NCBI GenBank assembly: GCA_020438595.1
Contig: JAGQUI010000010.1
Coordinates: forward strand, 1-22,292
Length of the DNA stretch: 22,292 bases
Direction of reading: 5' to 3'
DNA from: Propionibacteriaceae bacterium
GTDB taxonomy: Bacteria > Actinomycetota > Actinomycetes > Propionibacteriales > Propionibacteriaceae
The number at the start of each line of letters is the position of its first letter. The stretch's first letter is position 1. The notes under the pieces are model-generated. The model did not search any database. It was not told the DNA's origin and saw only the letters and a program-made list of their open reading frames with translations. The position numbers and the translations under genes were made by a program. Shown here one piece after another: positions 10,274-17,652 of the stretch.

Positions 10274-10586
10274 TCAAGCCAGCCATGCCATGGTGACCAG
10301 TATCCAGAGTCGTTCTCGGATGCCGTGGACGGCGCGCACGCGGAAGGAGCTCGGCAACGCGGCCCCAAGGCGAGCGACACAATCAAGCAGCACGTACTCC
10401 GAGATCGTCCGCCCCACCGGCGAGAGCCCCGGCCACCAACGTGAAGAACCGCGGGCTGACGAACGCAACCATTGCCGCAGGCAATCCCGCCGCCACCACG
10501 CAGAAGACCACCGCCAACCCCACGCGGAGCGCCGTCGAAACCGACCAGAATTCGAGCGTCGTCGTCCGACCTGGGGACTCCATCAT
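10274..10586 (-). pseudogene. Broken small membrane protein gene
   Basis: From ATG 10586 the minus strand reads MMESPGRTTTLEFWSVSTAL, then hydrophobic stretches VGLAVVFCVVAAGLPAAMVAFV and FFTLVAGALAGG before a stop at 10383. Sense seems to resume in another frame with RTISEYVLLDCVARLGAALP and RERLWILVTMAW, ending at 10274. Together this resembles a three- to four-helix membrane protein broken by one frameshift. Family not recognised. It reads away from the TetR gene at 10686, so the regulator may once have controlled it. Confidence 0.4.
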
Positions 10587-10650
10587 CGGATGCCATCGCC
10601 TGTCCCTGCAGCTGTCGGTGCCAGAGTCCTCCGAAGAACCCGTCACCCTG

Positions 10651-10672
10651 CCTGACGGACCGGTCTGTCGGG
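10651..10672. promoter_or_regulatory. Operator-like palindrome before TetR gene 1
   Basis: The core GACGGACCGGTCTGTC (10654-10669) is a palindrome with one mismatched pair, and pairing resumes outside it to 10651 and 10672. It immediately precedes a TAGCCT -10 box (10673-10678), so a bound protein would block the promoter. TetR regulators commonly repress themselves this way. The GACAGA half-sites are shared with the twin palindromes at 11389-11440, but the spacing differs by 4 bp. Confidence 0.65.
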
Positions 10673-10685
10673 TAGCCTGAGCCGG

Positions 10686-11276
10686 GTGGGTGTCTCGTCC
10701 TTGCGAGGGTTCGCGCGAGAGCGGATCCTCGATACCGCGTTCGGACTGTTCTATGCCCATGGCATTCGGGCGGTCGGTGTAGATCGCGTGATCGCGGAGT
10801 CGGGGGTGGCGAAGGCGACCCTGTATGCGCATTTCCCGGCCAAAGACGACCTGGTGCTGGCCTATCTGGACCGGGTCGATGAGGTGTGGACGGGACAGTT
10901 GAGGGCTGCGGCGGCCGCGGCCGGTCCGGACCCGGCCGAGCAGCTGGTCGGGTTGTTCGATGCGCTCGAGACCGCGTGCCGCAGGGACGGGTACCGGGGG
11001 TGCGGGTTCATCAACGCCGCGGCCGAGTCCGAGCCCGGCTCGAGGATCCACGAGCGCACGATCGCACACAAGGACGCCGTCCGCGGCTGGGTGAGGGATC
11101 TCGCCGCCGCCGGCGGCGCAACGGATCCGGAGGGGCTGGCTCGAGCGCTCACTCTCGTTCTGGACGGAGGGTTGGCGAGCGGCTCGATCGATGGGCGTCC
11201 AGACGCGCCAGCGGTCGCCCGGCGCGCGGCCCGCGCCCTGGTCGAGGCGAGCCTGTCCCGGCCAGACGCCGTGTAG
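10686..11276 (+). CDS. TetR/AcrR-family regulator 1
   Basis: A 196-aa repressor-type protein, GTG start. The helix-turn-helix is in residues about 10-55 (ARERILDTAFGLFYAHGIRA, SGVAKATLYAHFPAKDDLVL). The ligand-binding half contains CRRDGYRGCGFINAAAESEP, typical of the YxaF/LmrA-like TetR subgroup. The -10 box TAGCCT ends 7 bp before the GTG, so the mRNA is probably leaderless, and an operator palindrome covers the promoter. The next gene, an F420/NADP-type oxidoreductase, lies 182 bp downstream behind two palindromes with similar GACAGA half-sites. This regulator is therefore likely to control both itself and that gene; the inference rests on position and half-site similarity. Confidence 0.9.
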   Translation: MGVSSLRGFARERILDTAFGLFYAHGIRAVGVDRVIAESGVAKATLYAHFPAKDDLVLAYLDRVDEVWTGQLRAAAAAAGPDPAEQLVGLFDALETACRRDGYRGCGFINAAAESEPGSRIHERTIAHKDAVRGWVRDLAAAGGATDPEGLARALTLVLDGGLASGSIDGRPDAPAVARRAARALVEASLSRPDAV

Positions 11277-11388
11277 CACGGCAAGCCCGGCGCGCCACCG
11301 TCCCCGGCCTCCCGCGGCATGGCGCCGAGGCGTGCCCGTGATCCGGGGCCGCCAGCGCCATGGTGGAGACGGCGGCGACAGCTGGTGG

Positions 11389-11404
11389 CAGACAGATCTG
11401 TCTG
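11389..11404. promoter_or_regulatory. 16-bp palindromic operator 1
   Basis: CAGACAGATCTGTCTG is a perfect palindrome. It ends just before an extended -10 (TGGTATGGT, -10 box 11406-11411) and covers the -35/spacer region, so binding would block RNA polymerase at the promoter of the oxidoreductase gene. Confidence 0.85.
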
Positions 11405-11424
11405 GTATGGTCTTCACACAGCAG

Positions 11425-11440
11425 TAGACAGATCTGTCTA
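11425..11440. promoter_or_regulatory. 16-bp palindromic operator 2
   Basis: TAGACAGATCTGTCTA is a perfect palindrome sharing the inner 14 bases (AGACAGATCTGTCT) with operator 1. Centre-to-centre distance is 36 bp. It lies downstream of the presumed start of transcription and just upstream of the ribosome binding site, so the two operators bracket the promoter. Confidence 0.85.
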
Positions 11441-11458
11441 CCAAAGGGAGGAGCAGCC

Positions 11459-12136
11459 ATGCGCATCGCCGTACTCGGTACCGGGACGGTTGGACGAACC
11501 ATCGCGGCTCGACTGTCCGAACTCGGACACGAGGTCACGGTGGGCACACGCGACCCGCAGACGACCCTCGCCCGTTCCGAGGTCGACCAGATGGGCAACC
11601 AGCCGTTCAGCGCCTGGGCGTCGGCCCATCCGGATGTCGCGGTGTTGTCGTTCGCGGACGCGGCGCTCGGTGCCGAACTGGTCGTCAACGCCACCAACGG
11701 AGCCGCCGCGCTCGAGGTGCTCTCACAGGCGGGCGAGGAGAACCTGGCCGGCAAGGTCCTGATCGACATCTCCAACCCCCTCGACTTCAGCCACGGCATG
11801 CCACCGACCCTGTTCGTGAAGGACACCGACTCCCTCGGCGAGCAGCTGCAGCGCCGGTTCCCCAACGTCCGGGTGGTCAAGACCTTGAACACTCTGAACG
11901 CCAACCTGATGGCCCATCCCGCCAGCCTTCCCGAGCCCACCACCGTGTTCGTCTCCGGCGACAACCCCGACGCCAAGACCATCGTGACCAGCCTGCTGCA
12001 CAGCTTCGGCCACACCGACGTGATCGACCTCGGCGGGATCGAGACCGCCCGCGGCACCGAGATGTGGCTACCCCTGTGGCTGCGCCTGATGGGCGCGCTC
12101 GGCACCGCAGCGTTCAACCTCCGCATCGTCCGGTAA
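11459..12136 (+). CDS. F420/NADP-oxidoreductase-family protein
   Basis: A 225-aa Rossmann protein of the coenzyme F420-dependent NADP oxidoreductase family. I chose ATG 11459 because GGGAGGAG lies about 7 bp upstream and the nucleotide-binding motif then starts at residue 1: MRIAVLGTGTVGRTIAARLS, with GTGTVG as the GxGxxG loop. TVGTRDP after strand 2 is the usual NADP 2'-phosphate contact region. Later motifs are ELVVNATNG, KVLIDISNPLDF and VKTLNTLNANLM. The family includes true F420H2:NADP oxidoreductases and many reductases that use only NADP; which applies here cannot be decided. It is preceded by twin palindromic operators, so expression is probably inducible through TetR regulator 1. Confidence 0.88.
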   Translation: MRIAVLGTGTVGRTIAARLSELGHEVTVGTRDPQTTLARSEVDQMGNQPFSAWASAHPDVAVLSFADAALGAELVVNATNGAAALEVLSQAGEENLAGKVLIDISNPLDFSHGMPPTLFVKDTDSLGEQLQRRFPNVRVVKTLNTLNANLMAHPASLPEPTTVFVSGDNPDAKTIVTSLLHSFGHTDVIDLGGIETARGTEMWLPLWLRLMGALGTAAFNLRIVR

Positions 12137-12303
12137 CCAGCCGCCCCGCGACCGGGCCGACCGTCGACAGCACTCGCTCGCCGCCGGCGGCCACGCTGGA
12201 TCGCGCGAAATCCCCGACCGCCCACCGCCGCGACATCCCCGGTGATCCGTACCGGCGACCGCACGCGCAACCCACACTCATCGAAGCTGGTCCGATCGGA
12301 ATA

Positions 12304-12335
12304 TTGACTGACAGATGTTGACCTTTGTCAGTCAA
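12304..12335. promoter_or_regulatory. Operator: 10-bp perfect inverted repeat before TetR gene 2
   Basis: TTGACTGACA (12304-12313) and TGTCAGTCAA (12326-12335) are exact reverse complements separated by 12 bp. A promoter lies across the repeat: TTGACC at 12318-12323 and CAGGAT at 12341-12346 with a 17-bp spacer. The -35 is therefore inside the repeat, as expected for an autorepressed TetR gene. Confidence 0.8.
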
Positions 12336-12353
12336 CCCGTCAGGATGGGTGTC

Positions 12354-12944
12354 ATGAGCACCGAGCCGTTGACGTCCGAGGCGATCTTGGATGCTGCCGA
12401 GGCGGCGTTGCGGCGCTTCGGTCCGGCGAAGACCTCTGTGGTCGATGTCGCGCGTGCGCTCGAGGTCAGCCACGGCAGCGTCTACCGGCACTTCCCCAGC
12501 AAGGCTGCCCTGCGCGAGGCCGTCACCGCGCGGTGGTTGGAGCGGGTCTCCGCACCATTGGAGGATGTCGTGACCCGGCCAGGCCCGGCCTCGAGGCGAC
12601 TACGCGACTGGGTGGCGCTGCTGGCCGCCACGAAACAGGCGATCGCCCGCGACGAGCCCGAACTCTTCGAAACCTTTCACCAGATCGCGACCGGCTCCCG
12701 CGAGGTCGCGGCGGTCCACGTCGATCACCTGGCCGACCAGGCCGCCCGGATCGTGGCCGACGGCATCGCCGCCGGGGAGTTCACCGACGGGGATCCGGCC
12801 GTCCTCGGGCGAGCCGTACTCCAGGCCACCGCCCGCTTCCACCACCCGGCCCTCTCCCGCGAGTGGGCCGACCCGGCCACCACGACCGCCGACCTCGACG
12901 CCGTGCTCACCCTCATCCTCCACGGCCTCACCAGACCCGAGTAG
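12354..12944 (+). CDS. TetR-family regulator 2
   Basis: A 196-aa TetR protein. I chose ATG 12354 (MSTEPLTSEAILDAAEAAL) over in-frame ATGs at 12315, which is inside the operator, and 12345. The -10 box CAGGAT ends exactly 7 bp before it, pointing to a leaderless mRNA. The helix-turn-helix is at about residues 8-55 (VDVARALEVSHGSVYRHFPS). The C-terminal half has FETFHQIATGSREVAAVHVD and matches TetR regulators of the YbjK/AcrR kind. An SDR gene follows 35 bp later in the same direction, so both probably form one autoregulated operon and the SDR substrate or product may be the inducer. Confidence 0.92.
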   Translation: MSTEPLTSEAILDAAEAALRRFGPAKTSVVDVARALEVSHGSVYRHFPSKAALREAVTARWLERVSAPLEDVVTRPGPASRRLRDWVALLAATKQAIARDEPELFETFHQIATGSREVAAVHVDHLADQAARIVADGIAAGEFTDGDPAVLGRAVLQATARFHHPALSREWADPATTTADLDAVLTLILHGLTRPE

Positions 12945-12979
12945 CACCCACCCGCCCCGCCGAAGACGAAAGGAACGCC

Positions 12980-13693
12980 ATGACCATCCAGAACAAGGTC
13001 ATCCTGATCACCGGTGCCAGCTCAGGCATAGGCCTGGCCACCGCCCACCACCTCGCCGGACTCGGTGCCCGACTCGTGCTCGCCGCCCGCGGCGCGGATA
13101 CCTTGCATGAACTCGAACAACAGCTACCCGGCGCGGTCCCGATACCGACCGACATCACCAACCCCGACCAGGCCGCCCACCTGGTCGAGGAAGCCATCGC
13201 ACGGTTCGGACGCATCGACGTCCTGATCAACAACGCCGGGCGCGCGATGGCCAAACCCGTCGAACACATCGACCTCGCCGAGTACACCGCGCTCCTGGAA
13301 CTCAACCTGGTCGCGCCACTGCGCCTCATGCAGCTGGTCATCCCCCACATGCGAAACCAGGGCGGTGGACAGATCATCAACATCAGCTCCCAGGCCTCCA
13401 CCAAACACATCCCCTACATCGCCGGCTACGCCTCCACCAAGGCCGCCCTGAACACCCTGGCCCTCACAGCCCGCGACGAACTCGCCAACGACAACATCGC
13501 CGTCAGCATCGTCAAACCCGGCATCGCCGACACCAACTTCGGCCAGAACACCCCAAGCCCCGAACCCGACCACCTCCGCCACGCCCCGGACGGCACCCTC
13601 CTGCCCCACGTCGTCCCCGCGTCCGCCGTCGCCCAAGCCATCGCCACCATCATCACCAGCGGCAACGCCGAAATCGACATCCCCGAAACCTGA
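12980..13693 (+). CDS. Short-chain dehydrogenase/reductase
   Basis: A classical SDR of 237 aa. ATG 12980 follows GAAAGGA (12968-12974). Motifs: TGASSGIG near residue 12 for cofactor binding, AARGAD after strand 2, NNAG, catalytic Ser in INISSQAS, and YASTK with catalytic Tyr and Lys. After YASTK, SIVKPGIADTNF is the usual region contacting the nicotinamide. The protein is an NAD(P)-dependent oxidoreductase of unknown substrate, acting in the cytoplasm. It is probably co-transcribed with TetR gene 2. Codons in the last third are strongly C-ending, consistent with the high GC of the genome. Confidence 0.95.
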   Translation: MTIQNKVILITGASSGIGLATAHHLAGLGARLVLAARGADTLHELEQQLPGAVPIPTDITNPDQAAHLVEEAIARFGRIDVLINNAGRAMAKPVEHIDLAEYTALLELNLVAPLRLMQLVIPHMRNQGGGQIINISSQASTKHIPYIAGYASTKAALNTLALTARDELANDNIAVSIVKPGIADTNFGQNTPSPEPDHLRHAPDGTLLPHVVPASAVAQAIATIITSGNAEIDIPET

Positions 13694-14057
13694 CCCGCCC
13701 CACGACGAACCGACACAGTCGCACCGGAAGGTCCACGCCTGCGTGCTGCTGCGCGGCACACGCCCGACGCGGCCACACCCCGAGCCCACGAGCACACAAC
13801 CGGCCGAGACACAATGGCGCCCGCCAGCCAATCACTCGAGCGCGAAGTCGGACCATTAGCGGTTCGGATTCCGTGACGTCGCCGTGCACATCGATTCCGG
13901 CCCAGCGGTACCTGGTCGGCCTCGGGCCGGGAATACCCTCGTGCGGAAAGAGCCCGAACCGCCAAACCCACGCGTTCGGCAATTCCCGCGCGGCCAGGCT
14001 AAGAACAAATGCCGCCTCAGCCCGCGGGATGGCGTCCCTACGGGTGGTGGGCTTTCC
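13694..14057. other. Gene-free stretch before the IS256-type element
   Basis: No convincing gene or RNA was found. Open frames on both strands here lack a recognisable domain or ribosome binding site and look like by-products of high GC. No clear terminator follows the SDR gene. Confidence 0.5.
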
Positions 14058-15356
14058 GGGGTGATTGCCTCGGTGCCTACAGGTCGCTGCCGGTGATGGC
14101 GGCGACGGTCTGATTATCGCTGGCTTTGGTGAGTAGTGCCATGGATCCTTCGGAGAGGTAGCGGCGTTCGTCGATGGTCCATTCGTCGTTGGTGTCGGTC
14201 AGGATCATGCCGACGAGCCGGATGACGCTGGCTTCGTTGGGGAAGATCCCGACGACGCGGGCTCGTCGTTTGATCTCCTTGTTGAGCCGCTCGAGGGGGT
14301 TGGTGGACCAGATCTTGCGCCAGTGGACCCGCGGGAAGGTGGCGAAGGCCAGGACCTCGGTCTTGGCCTCGTCCATGTAGGGCCCGATCTTGGGGATGCG
14401 GGCGGCGAGCTGGTCGCGGACCTGTTCCCAGCAGGCGGCGACGGTCTCGGCGTCGGGTTGGGCGAAGATGGTGCGGAACAGGGCGGCGACCATGTCCATC
14501 TGGTTCTTGGGCACCATGGCGAGCAGGTTGCGGGCGAAGTGGACCCGGCAACGTTGATGCCCGGCGCCTTGGAAGCTACGTGCGATCGCGGCCACGAGCC
14601 CGGCGTGCTGATCGGAGATGACCAGCCGGACCCCGGCCAGGCCGCGGCTCTTGAGGTGGGTGAGGAACTTGCGCCAGAACACCTCGTCCTCGCTGTCCCC
14701 GACATCCAGCCCTAGGATCTCTCGCCTGCCTTCGCTGGTGACACCCGTGGCGACCACGACCGCTTTGGAGGTGACCAGCCCGCCACCGCGGACGTGGAGG
14801 TAGGTGGCGTCCAGGAACACGTAGGGGTAGCTGGTGGTGTCGAGGCGGCGGGTCCGGAACCGGCCGACCTCCTCATCCAGACCGGCACAGATCCGGGACA
14901 CCTCGGACTTGGAGATTCCGGTCCCGCCGAGCGCCACGACGAGGTCGTCGACGTTGCGGGTAGAGACGCCGTTCACCCAGGCTTCCATGATCACCGCGTA
15001 CAGGGCCTGGTCGATCCGCCGGCGGGCCTCCAACACCGAGGGGAAGAACGAGCCGGTGCGCAGCTTCGGGATCGCCAGCTCCACGGTGCCGGCCTTGGTC
15101 ATCAACTCCCTGGGCCGCGTCCCGTTGCGTTCGGTGACCCGCTCGGGGGTGCGCTCGTAGCGGCCGGCGCCGATCACCTGCGCAGCCTCGACCTCGATCA
15201 ACTCCTGAAGCACGAGCCGGACCGACTCGCGTACCAGGTCAACGCCGTCACCGGCACGGAATGCGTCCAACAGCTCGGACACGGCAGAATCAGACAGGGC
15301 CATCGGTGAGATCTCCTTCGATGCGTGCTTGGCCGTACACACCGAAGAATCACGCC
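14058..15356 (-). mobile_element. IS256-family insertion sequence, about 1.3 kb
   Basis: The element carries one transposase gene. Imperfect terminal inverted repeats are visible: the left end GGGGTGATTGCCTCGGTGCC begins about 14058, and the reverse complement of the right end, GGCGTGATTCTTCGGTGTGT, ends about 15356. They share GTGATT, CGGTG and a following TAC with a one-base gap. Size and arrangement fit IS256. No 8-9-bp target duplication was found next to these ends, so the boundaries may be a few bases off or the element has since recombined. Confidence 0.75.
14077..15303 (-). CDS. IS256-family transposase 1
   Basis: A 408-aa Mutator-type DDE transposase. I chose ATG 15303 (MALSDSAVSELLDAFRAGDG), which has AAGGAGATC upstream; an in-frame ATG at 15342 would lie in the terminal repeat. 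The catalytic triad is intact: D165 in FLDATYLHV, D231 in VISDQHAG and E338 in STNPLERLNKEIKRR. The RCRVHFARNLL motif between the second Asp and the Glu is characteristic. Full length with no frameshift, so it could be active. It inserts between the TetR/SDR pair and the DUF4440 gene and reads on the opposite strand to the SDR. Confidence 0.95.
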   Translation of the reverse strand: MALSDSAVSELLDAFRAGDGVDLVRESVRLVLQELIEVEAAQVIGAGRYERTPERVTERNGTRPRELMTKAGTVELAIPKLRTGSFFPSVLEARRRIDQALYAVIMEAWVNGVSTRNVDDLVVALGGTGISKSEVSRICAGLDEEVGRFRTRRLDTTSYPYVFLDATYLHVRGGGLVTSKAVVVATGVTSEGRREILGLDVGDSEDEVFWRKFLTHLKSRGLAGVRLVISDQHAGLVAAIARSFQGAGHQRCRVHFARNLLAMVPKNQMDMVAALFRTIFAQPDAETVAACWEQVRDQLAARIPKIGPYMDEAKTEVLAFATFPRVHWRKIWSTNPLERLNKEIKRRARVVGIFPNEASVIRLVGMILTDTNDEWTIDERRYLSEGSMALLTKASDNQTVAAITGSDL

Positions 15357-15524
15357 GATGGCCCGCCTCTCAACTCAGGCCACGCCGATCCCCGAAACCC
15401 CACCACTCCCCGGGACTCTCACGCCCGCGGCGAACTCCAAGAAATCGGCTCGAAAGCCTACGCTGAAAGCAGGTCTCAGCGCATGGCCTCCCCCGGCCCC
15501 CCAGTTCTGCGCGGAACCTCTTCA

Positions 15525-15565
15525 AGCCCGCCGCGACAAGCCCCCAACCTCTCGCGGGGCGGGCT
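15525..15565. terminator. GC-rich hairpin in the gap after the IS element
   Basis: AGCCCGCCGCGA (15525-15536) pairs with TCGCGGGGCGGGCT (15552-15565) with a 2-nt bulge. No T-run follows on either strand, so termination is only a possibility, perhaps for the minus-strand TetR 3/DUF4440 transcript. The rest of 15357-15812 shows no gene. Confidence 0.35.
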
Positions 15566-15812
15566 TCACGCGCTCTCCACGAATCCCCGACCAGCGCACC
15601 ACGCCACACCACCCCCTCCGAACAGCTCCAGGACCGAAGTCCCTCGACACACCGGCTGTGGGCGACGACCGAATCTGAGGCCGAAACGCCGTCGCAGTGG
15701 CCTCGTTTTCGACTGCCGCCGACACCGGCGACCTCTCCAGCCGCCGCCACCCAGCAGGCGAGTACACCCTGCGCGGGGGACGAGCTCAAGACGGCGTCCC
15801 CGAGCCCCCTGA

Positions 15813-16181
15813 TCAGGGAGTTGGCGGGGGAATGACGGTCCCTTGGTGGAACCTGATCTGGGGCGGGCGCGCTGCGAGGTCCCAGATCGAGGAGTGCCTG
15901 CTCTGTCCGGCGCTCGTCCTGAGTCGGTAGGTCACCAGAATGAGGTCGGCAGAGATCTCCTCGAAGCGCCATTCGTCAACCACCGGAGATTCGCGGGCGT
16001 CCTCCGACCTCAGCGAAGAAAGCGTATCCGCTCGCCTCCACAACCTCCCCGAACGCCCGATCTCAACGAAGTCGCGGTGCAGCATCCTGTCAACTGCGTC
16101 CGGATCCTGCCGAGTGTCGTTGGCAAGCAAAGCCAGCTCGGCATCCTCGACGATCCGGAAACGATCACCCGGCTCCCCCAT
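15813..16181 (-). CDS. DUF4440/SnoaL-like (NTF2-fold) protein
   Basis: About 122 aa. The sequence has VEDAELALLANDTRQDPDAV, then MLHRDFVEIGRSGRLW, VDEWRFEEISADLILVTYRL and SSIWDLAARPPQIRFHQGT, the pattern of DUF4440: a helix, a DFxEIGxSG turn, and curved sheet strands. Members are small ketosteroid-isomerase-like folds of mostly unknown function. I chose ATG 16181 because the family homology begins there. An alternative ATG at 16241 overlaps the TetR 3 stop as ATGA, which would couple the two genes; the extra 20 residues do not look conserved. Either way it follows the TetR gene closely on the same strand. Confidence 0.7.
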   Translation of the reverse strand: MGEPGDRFRIVEDAELALLANDTRQDPDAVDRMLHRDFVEIGRSGRLWRRADTLSSLRSEDARESPVVDEWRFEEISADLILVTYRLRTSAGQSRHSSIWDLAARPPQIRFHQGTVIPPPTP

Positions 16182-16237
16182 GTCGGCAAACCTAACCCCG
16201 ACACAGCTTCGAGCTCCACGCCGGGGACCGATCCGGG

Positions 16238-17116
16238 TCATCGCTCGTACAGCGACGCGGCCGTCTGCTCCCACAATTGGCGTCGCTGTGCGATGGCGTT
16301 GGGCGTCCAGGCCGCGTCGGGGTCGGGTTCGAGGAAGGCGTCGACGATCGCGGTGAGCCCGTAACCGGGTGCGGTCCAGTCGCGGACTTCGGTGCTGCCG
16401 AATCCGGCCAGGTGCCGTGTCGTGGTGGCGATCTGCGGATTGGCCAGGCTGCGGACGATGTAGCCGGTCATGATCGCGCCCGTGGCGGATGCCATCAGTT
16501 CGAAGCTGGTCTCGGGATCGAGGTTGCCTCGGGGGCGGTAGCCGATCATGGTCGCGAGGTTTCCGTAGACGTGTGCGCGGCGGGCGGCGAAGCGTCGTTC
16601 CGCGTCCAGGATCGCCGCGGCGGCGGCGTCGCGGACTCCGCCCGCCGGCAAGCCGGTGACGGTCGCCGAAAGTGCCAGATAGGTCTGCCAGCGGGGCGAG
16701 GTGGACATACGCTCGAACTCCGCGGTCGATGAGAGCCGGAGCCCCTCGACGAGCAGGTCCCGGCGAGCCTGGGCAGAGGTCAGGTCGGCGGTCTCAATCA
16801 GCGCGAGCAGTTCCTCGACCAACCCGGGCGGTTCGGCCGAAAGGTCCGTAGCCCGCGCGAGCGCGACGAGGAGATCGGCCAGGAACAGGTCCTTGTAAGG
16901 CCAGCGTCGATACGCCGAGCTTCGCGAGACGTCGGCTCGCGCAATCACCTCCTCCAGGCTGAGGTGGTCCAGACTCACAGTGAGGCCCTGCTCGCTCACG
17001 AGCCCGATCGCGGCCCGGATCATCCGATGCTCGGTGTCGACATCGCTGATCCGCTGGCGCCTGCGGGCAACCCCGGTCGGACCCTGAGTTCGGCTCTCCG
17101 CACTGGCGCCCGTCAT
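16238..17116 (-). CDS. TetR-family regulator 3 (long form)
   Basis: 292 aa, longer than the usual 200 or so. I chose ATG 17116 (MTGASAESRTQG) since the minus-strand -10 box TAGGAT (17129-17124) ends exactly 7 bp before it, giving a leaderless mRNA. The helix-turn-helix is at about residues 30-70: IRAAIGLVSEQGLTVSLDHL and EEVIARADVSRSSAYRRWPY. The long C-terminal half (TADLTSAQARRDLLVEGLRL, FELMASATGAIMTGYIVRSL) belongs to no subgroup I can name. It is transcribed away from the DUF2231-flavodoxin-CPBP genes, with 55 bp between the two starts, so it very likely represses that operon and itself. Confidence 0.88.
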   Translation of the reverse strand: MTGASAESRTQGPTGVARRRQRISDVDTEHRMIRAAIGLVSEQGLTVSLDHLSLEEVIARADVSRSSAYRRWPYKDLFLADLLVALARATDLSAEPPGLVEELLALIETADLTSAQARRDLLVEGLRLSSTAEFERMSTSPRWQTYLALSATVTGLPAGGVRDAAAAAILDAERRFAARRAHVYGNLATMIGYRPRGNLDPETSFELMASATGAIMTGYIVRSLANPQIATTTRHLAGFGSTEVRDWTAPGYGLTAIVDAFLEPDPDAAWTPNAIAQRRQLWEQTAASLYER

Positions 17117-17123
17117 GCTCGAC

Positions 17124-17160
17124 ATCCTACATTGAGACATCGTATCCCAAGTATCATACG
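17124..17160. promoter_or_regulatory. Shared divergent promoter/operator region
   Basis: The minus-strand -10 TAGGAT (17129-17124) serves TetR gene 3. On the plus strand TATCAT (17152-17157) is a possible -10 for the DUF2231 gene. CGTAT and ATACG form a 5-bp inverted repeat at 17141-17160, with GTATC repeated directly inside it (17142-17146 and 17151-17155). A regulator bound here could shut both directions. Confidence 0.5.
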
Positions 17161-17171
17161 GAGGAGTTCGG

Positions 17172-17639
17172 ATGCCGATCCATGTCGTGGTCGCCCACAT
17201 CGCGGTGATCCTGGCCCCCATCAGCGCACTACTCGCTCTGGCGTACGCGATCTGGCCCGACGCACGGGGAAGGCTGCGTTGGCCACTCCTGGTCGCGACG
17301 GCCGCGGCCCTCACGACCGTGATCTCGGCAGAGGTGAGCGGAAGCTCGCTCTACCACTCGCTCGACGCCGCCGCGAAGCGCTCCGCCACGGCGCTGCCTC
17401 GCCCGGTGTTCGCCCACGCCCACGGCTCCGGTCTGCTCAGCCTGACCGTCGTCGGGCTCGCCGCACTGGTGGCGGCATTCGTGTGGCGGCTGCTCTCACC
17501 GGGCCGAACGCCCGACCGAGCCGGACGCGTCGCCGCCGGCGTCCTCGCGGTGGCGGCTCTCGCGACCATCATCGCGACCGGCCTCGTCCTGGCCCAGGCC
17601 ATCGCCGCCGTGTGGGCCCAACAGCCCCACGTCTCCTGA
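17172..17639 (+). CDS. DUF2231-like four-helix membrane protein
   Basis: 155 aa, ATG preceded by GGAGGAG. Four hydrophobic helices are visible: residues about 5-27 (VVVAHIAVILAPISALLALA), 37-53 (PLLVATAAALTTVISAEVSG), 88-108 (LLSLTVVGLAALVAAFVW) and 121-148 (VAAGVLAVAALATIIATGLV). Histidines at the start of helix 1 (PIHVVVAH) and around helix 3 (FAHAHGSG) match the DUF2231 pattern and could bind haem or metal as in cytochrome b561-type bundles; that is an inference. First gene of a probable three-gene operon under TetR 3, with flavodoxin next. Confidence 0.75.
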   Translation: MPIHVVVAHIAVILAPISALLALAYAIWPDARGRLRWPLLVATAAALTTVISAEVSGSSLYHSLDAAAKRSATALPRPVFAHAHGSGLLSLTVVGLAALVAAFVWRLLSPGRTPDRAGRVAAGVLAVAALATIIATGLVLAQAIAAVWAQQPHVS

Positions 17640-17652
17640 AAGGTCACGGGCA

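Noticed and set aside
13653..13982. 109-aa minus-strand frame after the SDR
   Set aside because: Overlaps the SDR 3' end, no ribosome binding site or family resemblance.
15370..15972. 200-aa minus-strand frame after the IS element
   Set aside because: Compositionally biased, no domain, overlaps the DUF4440 gene.
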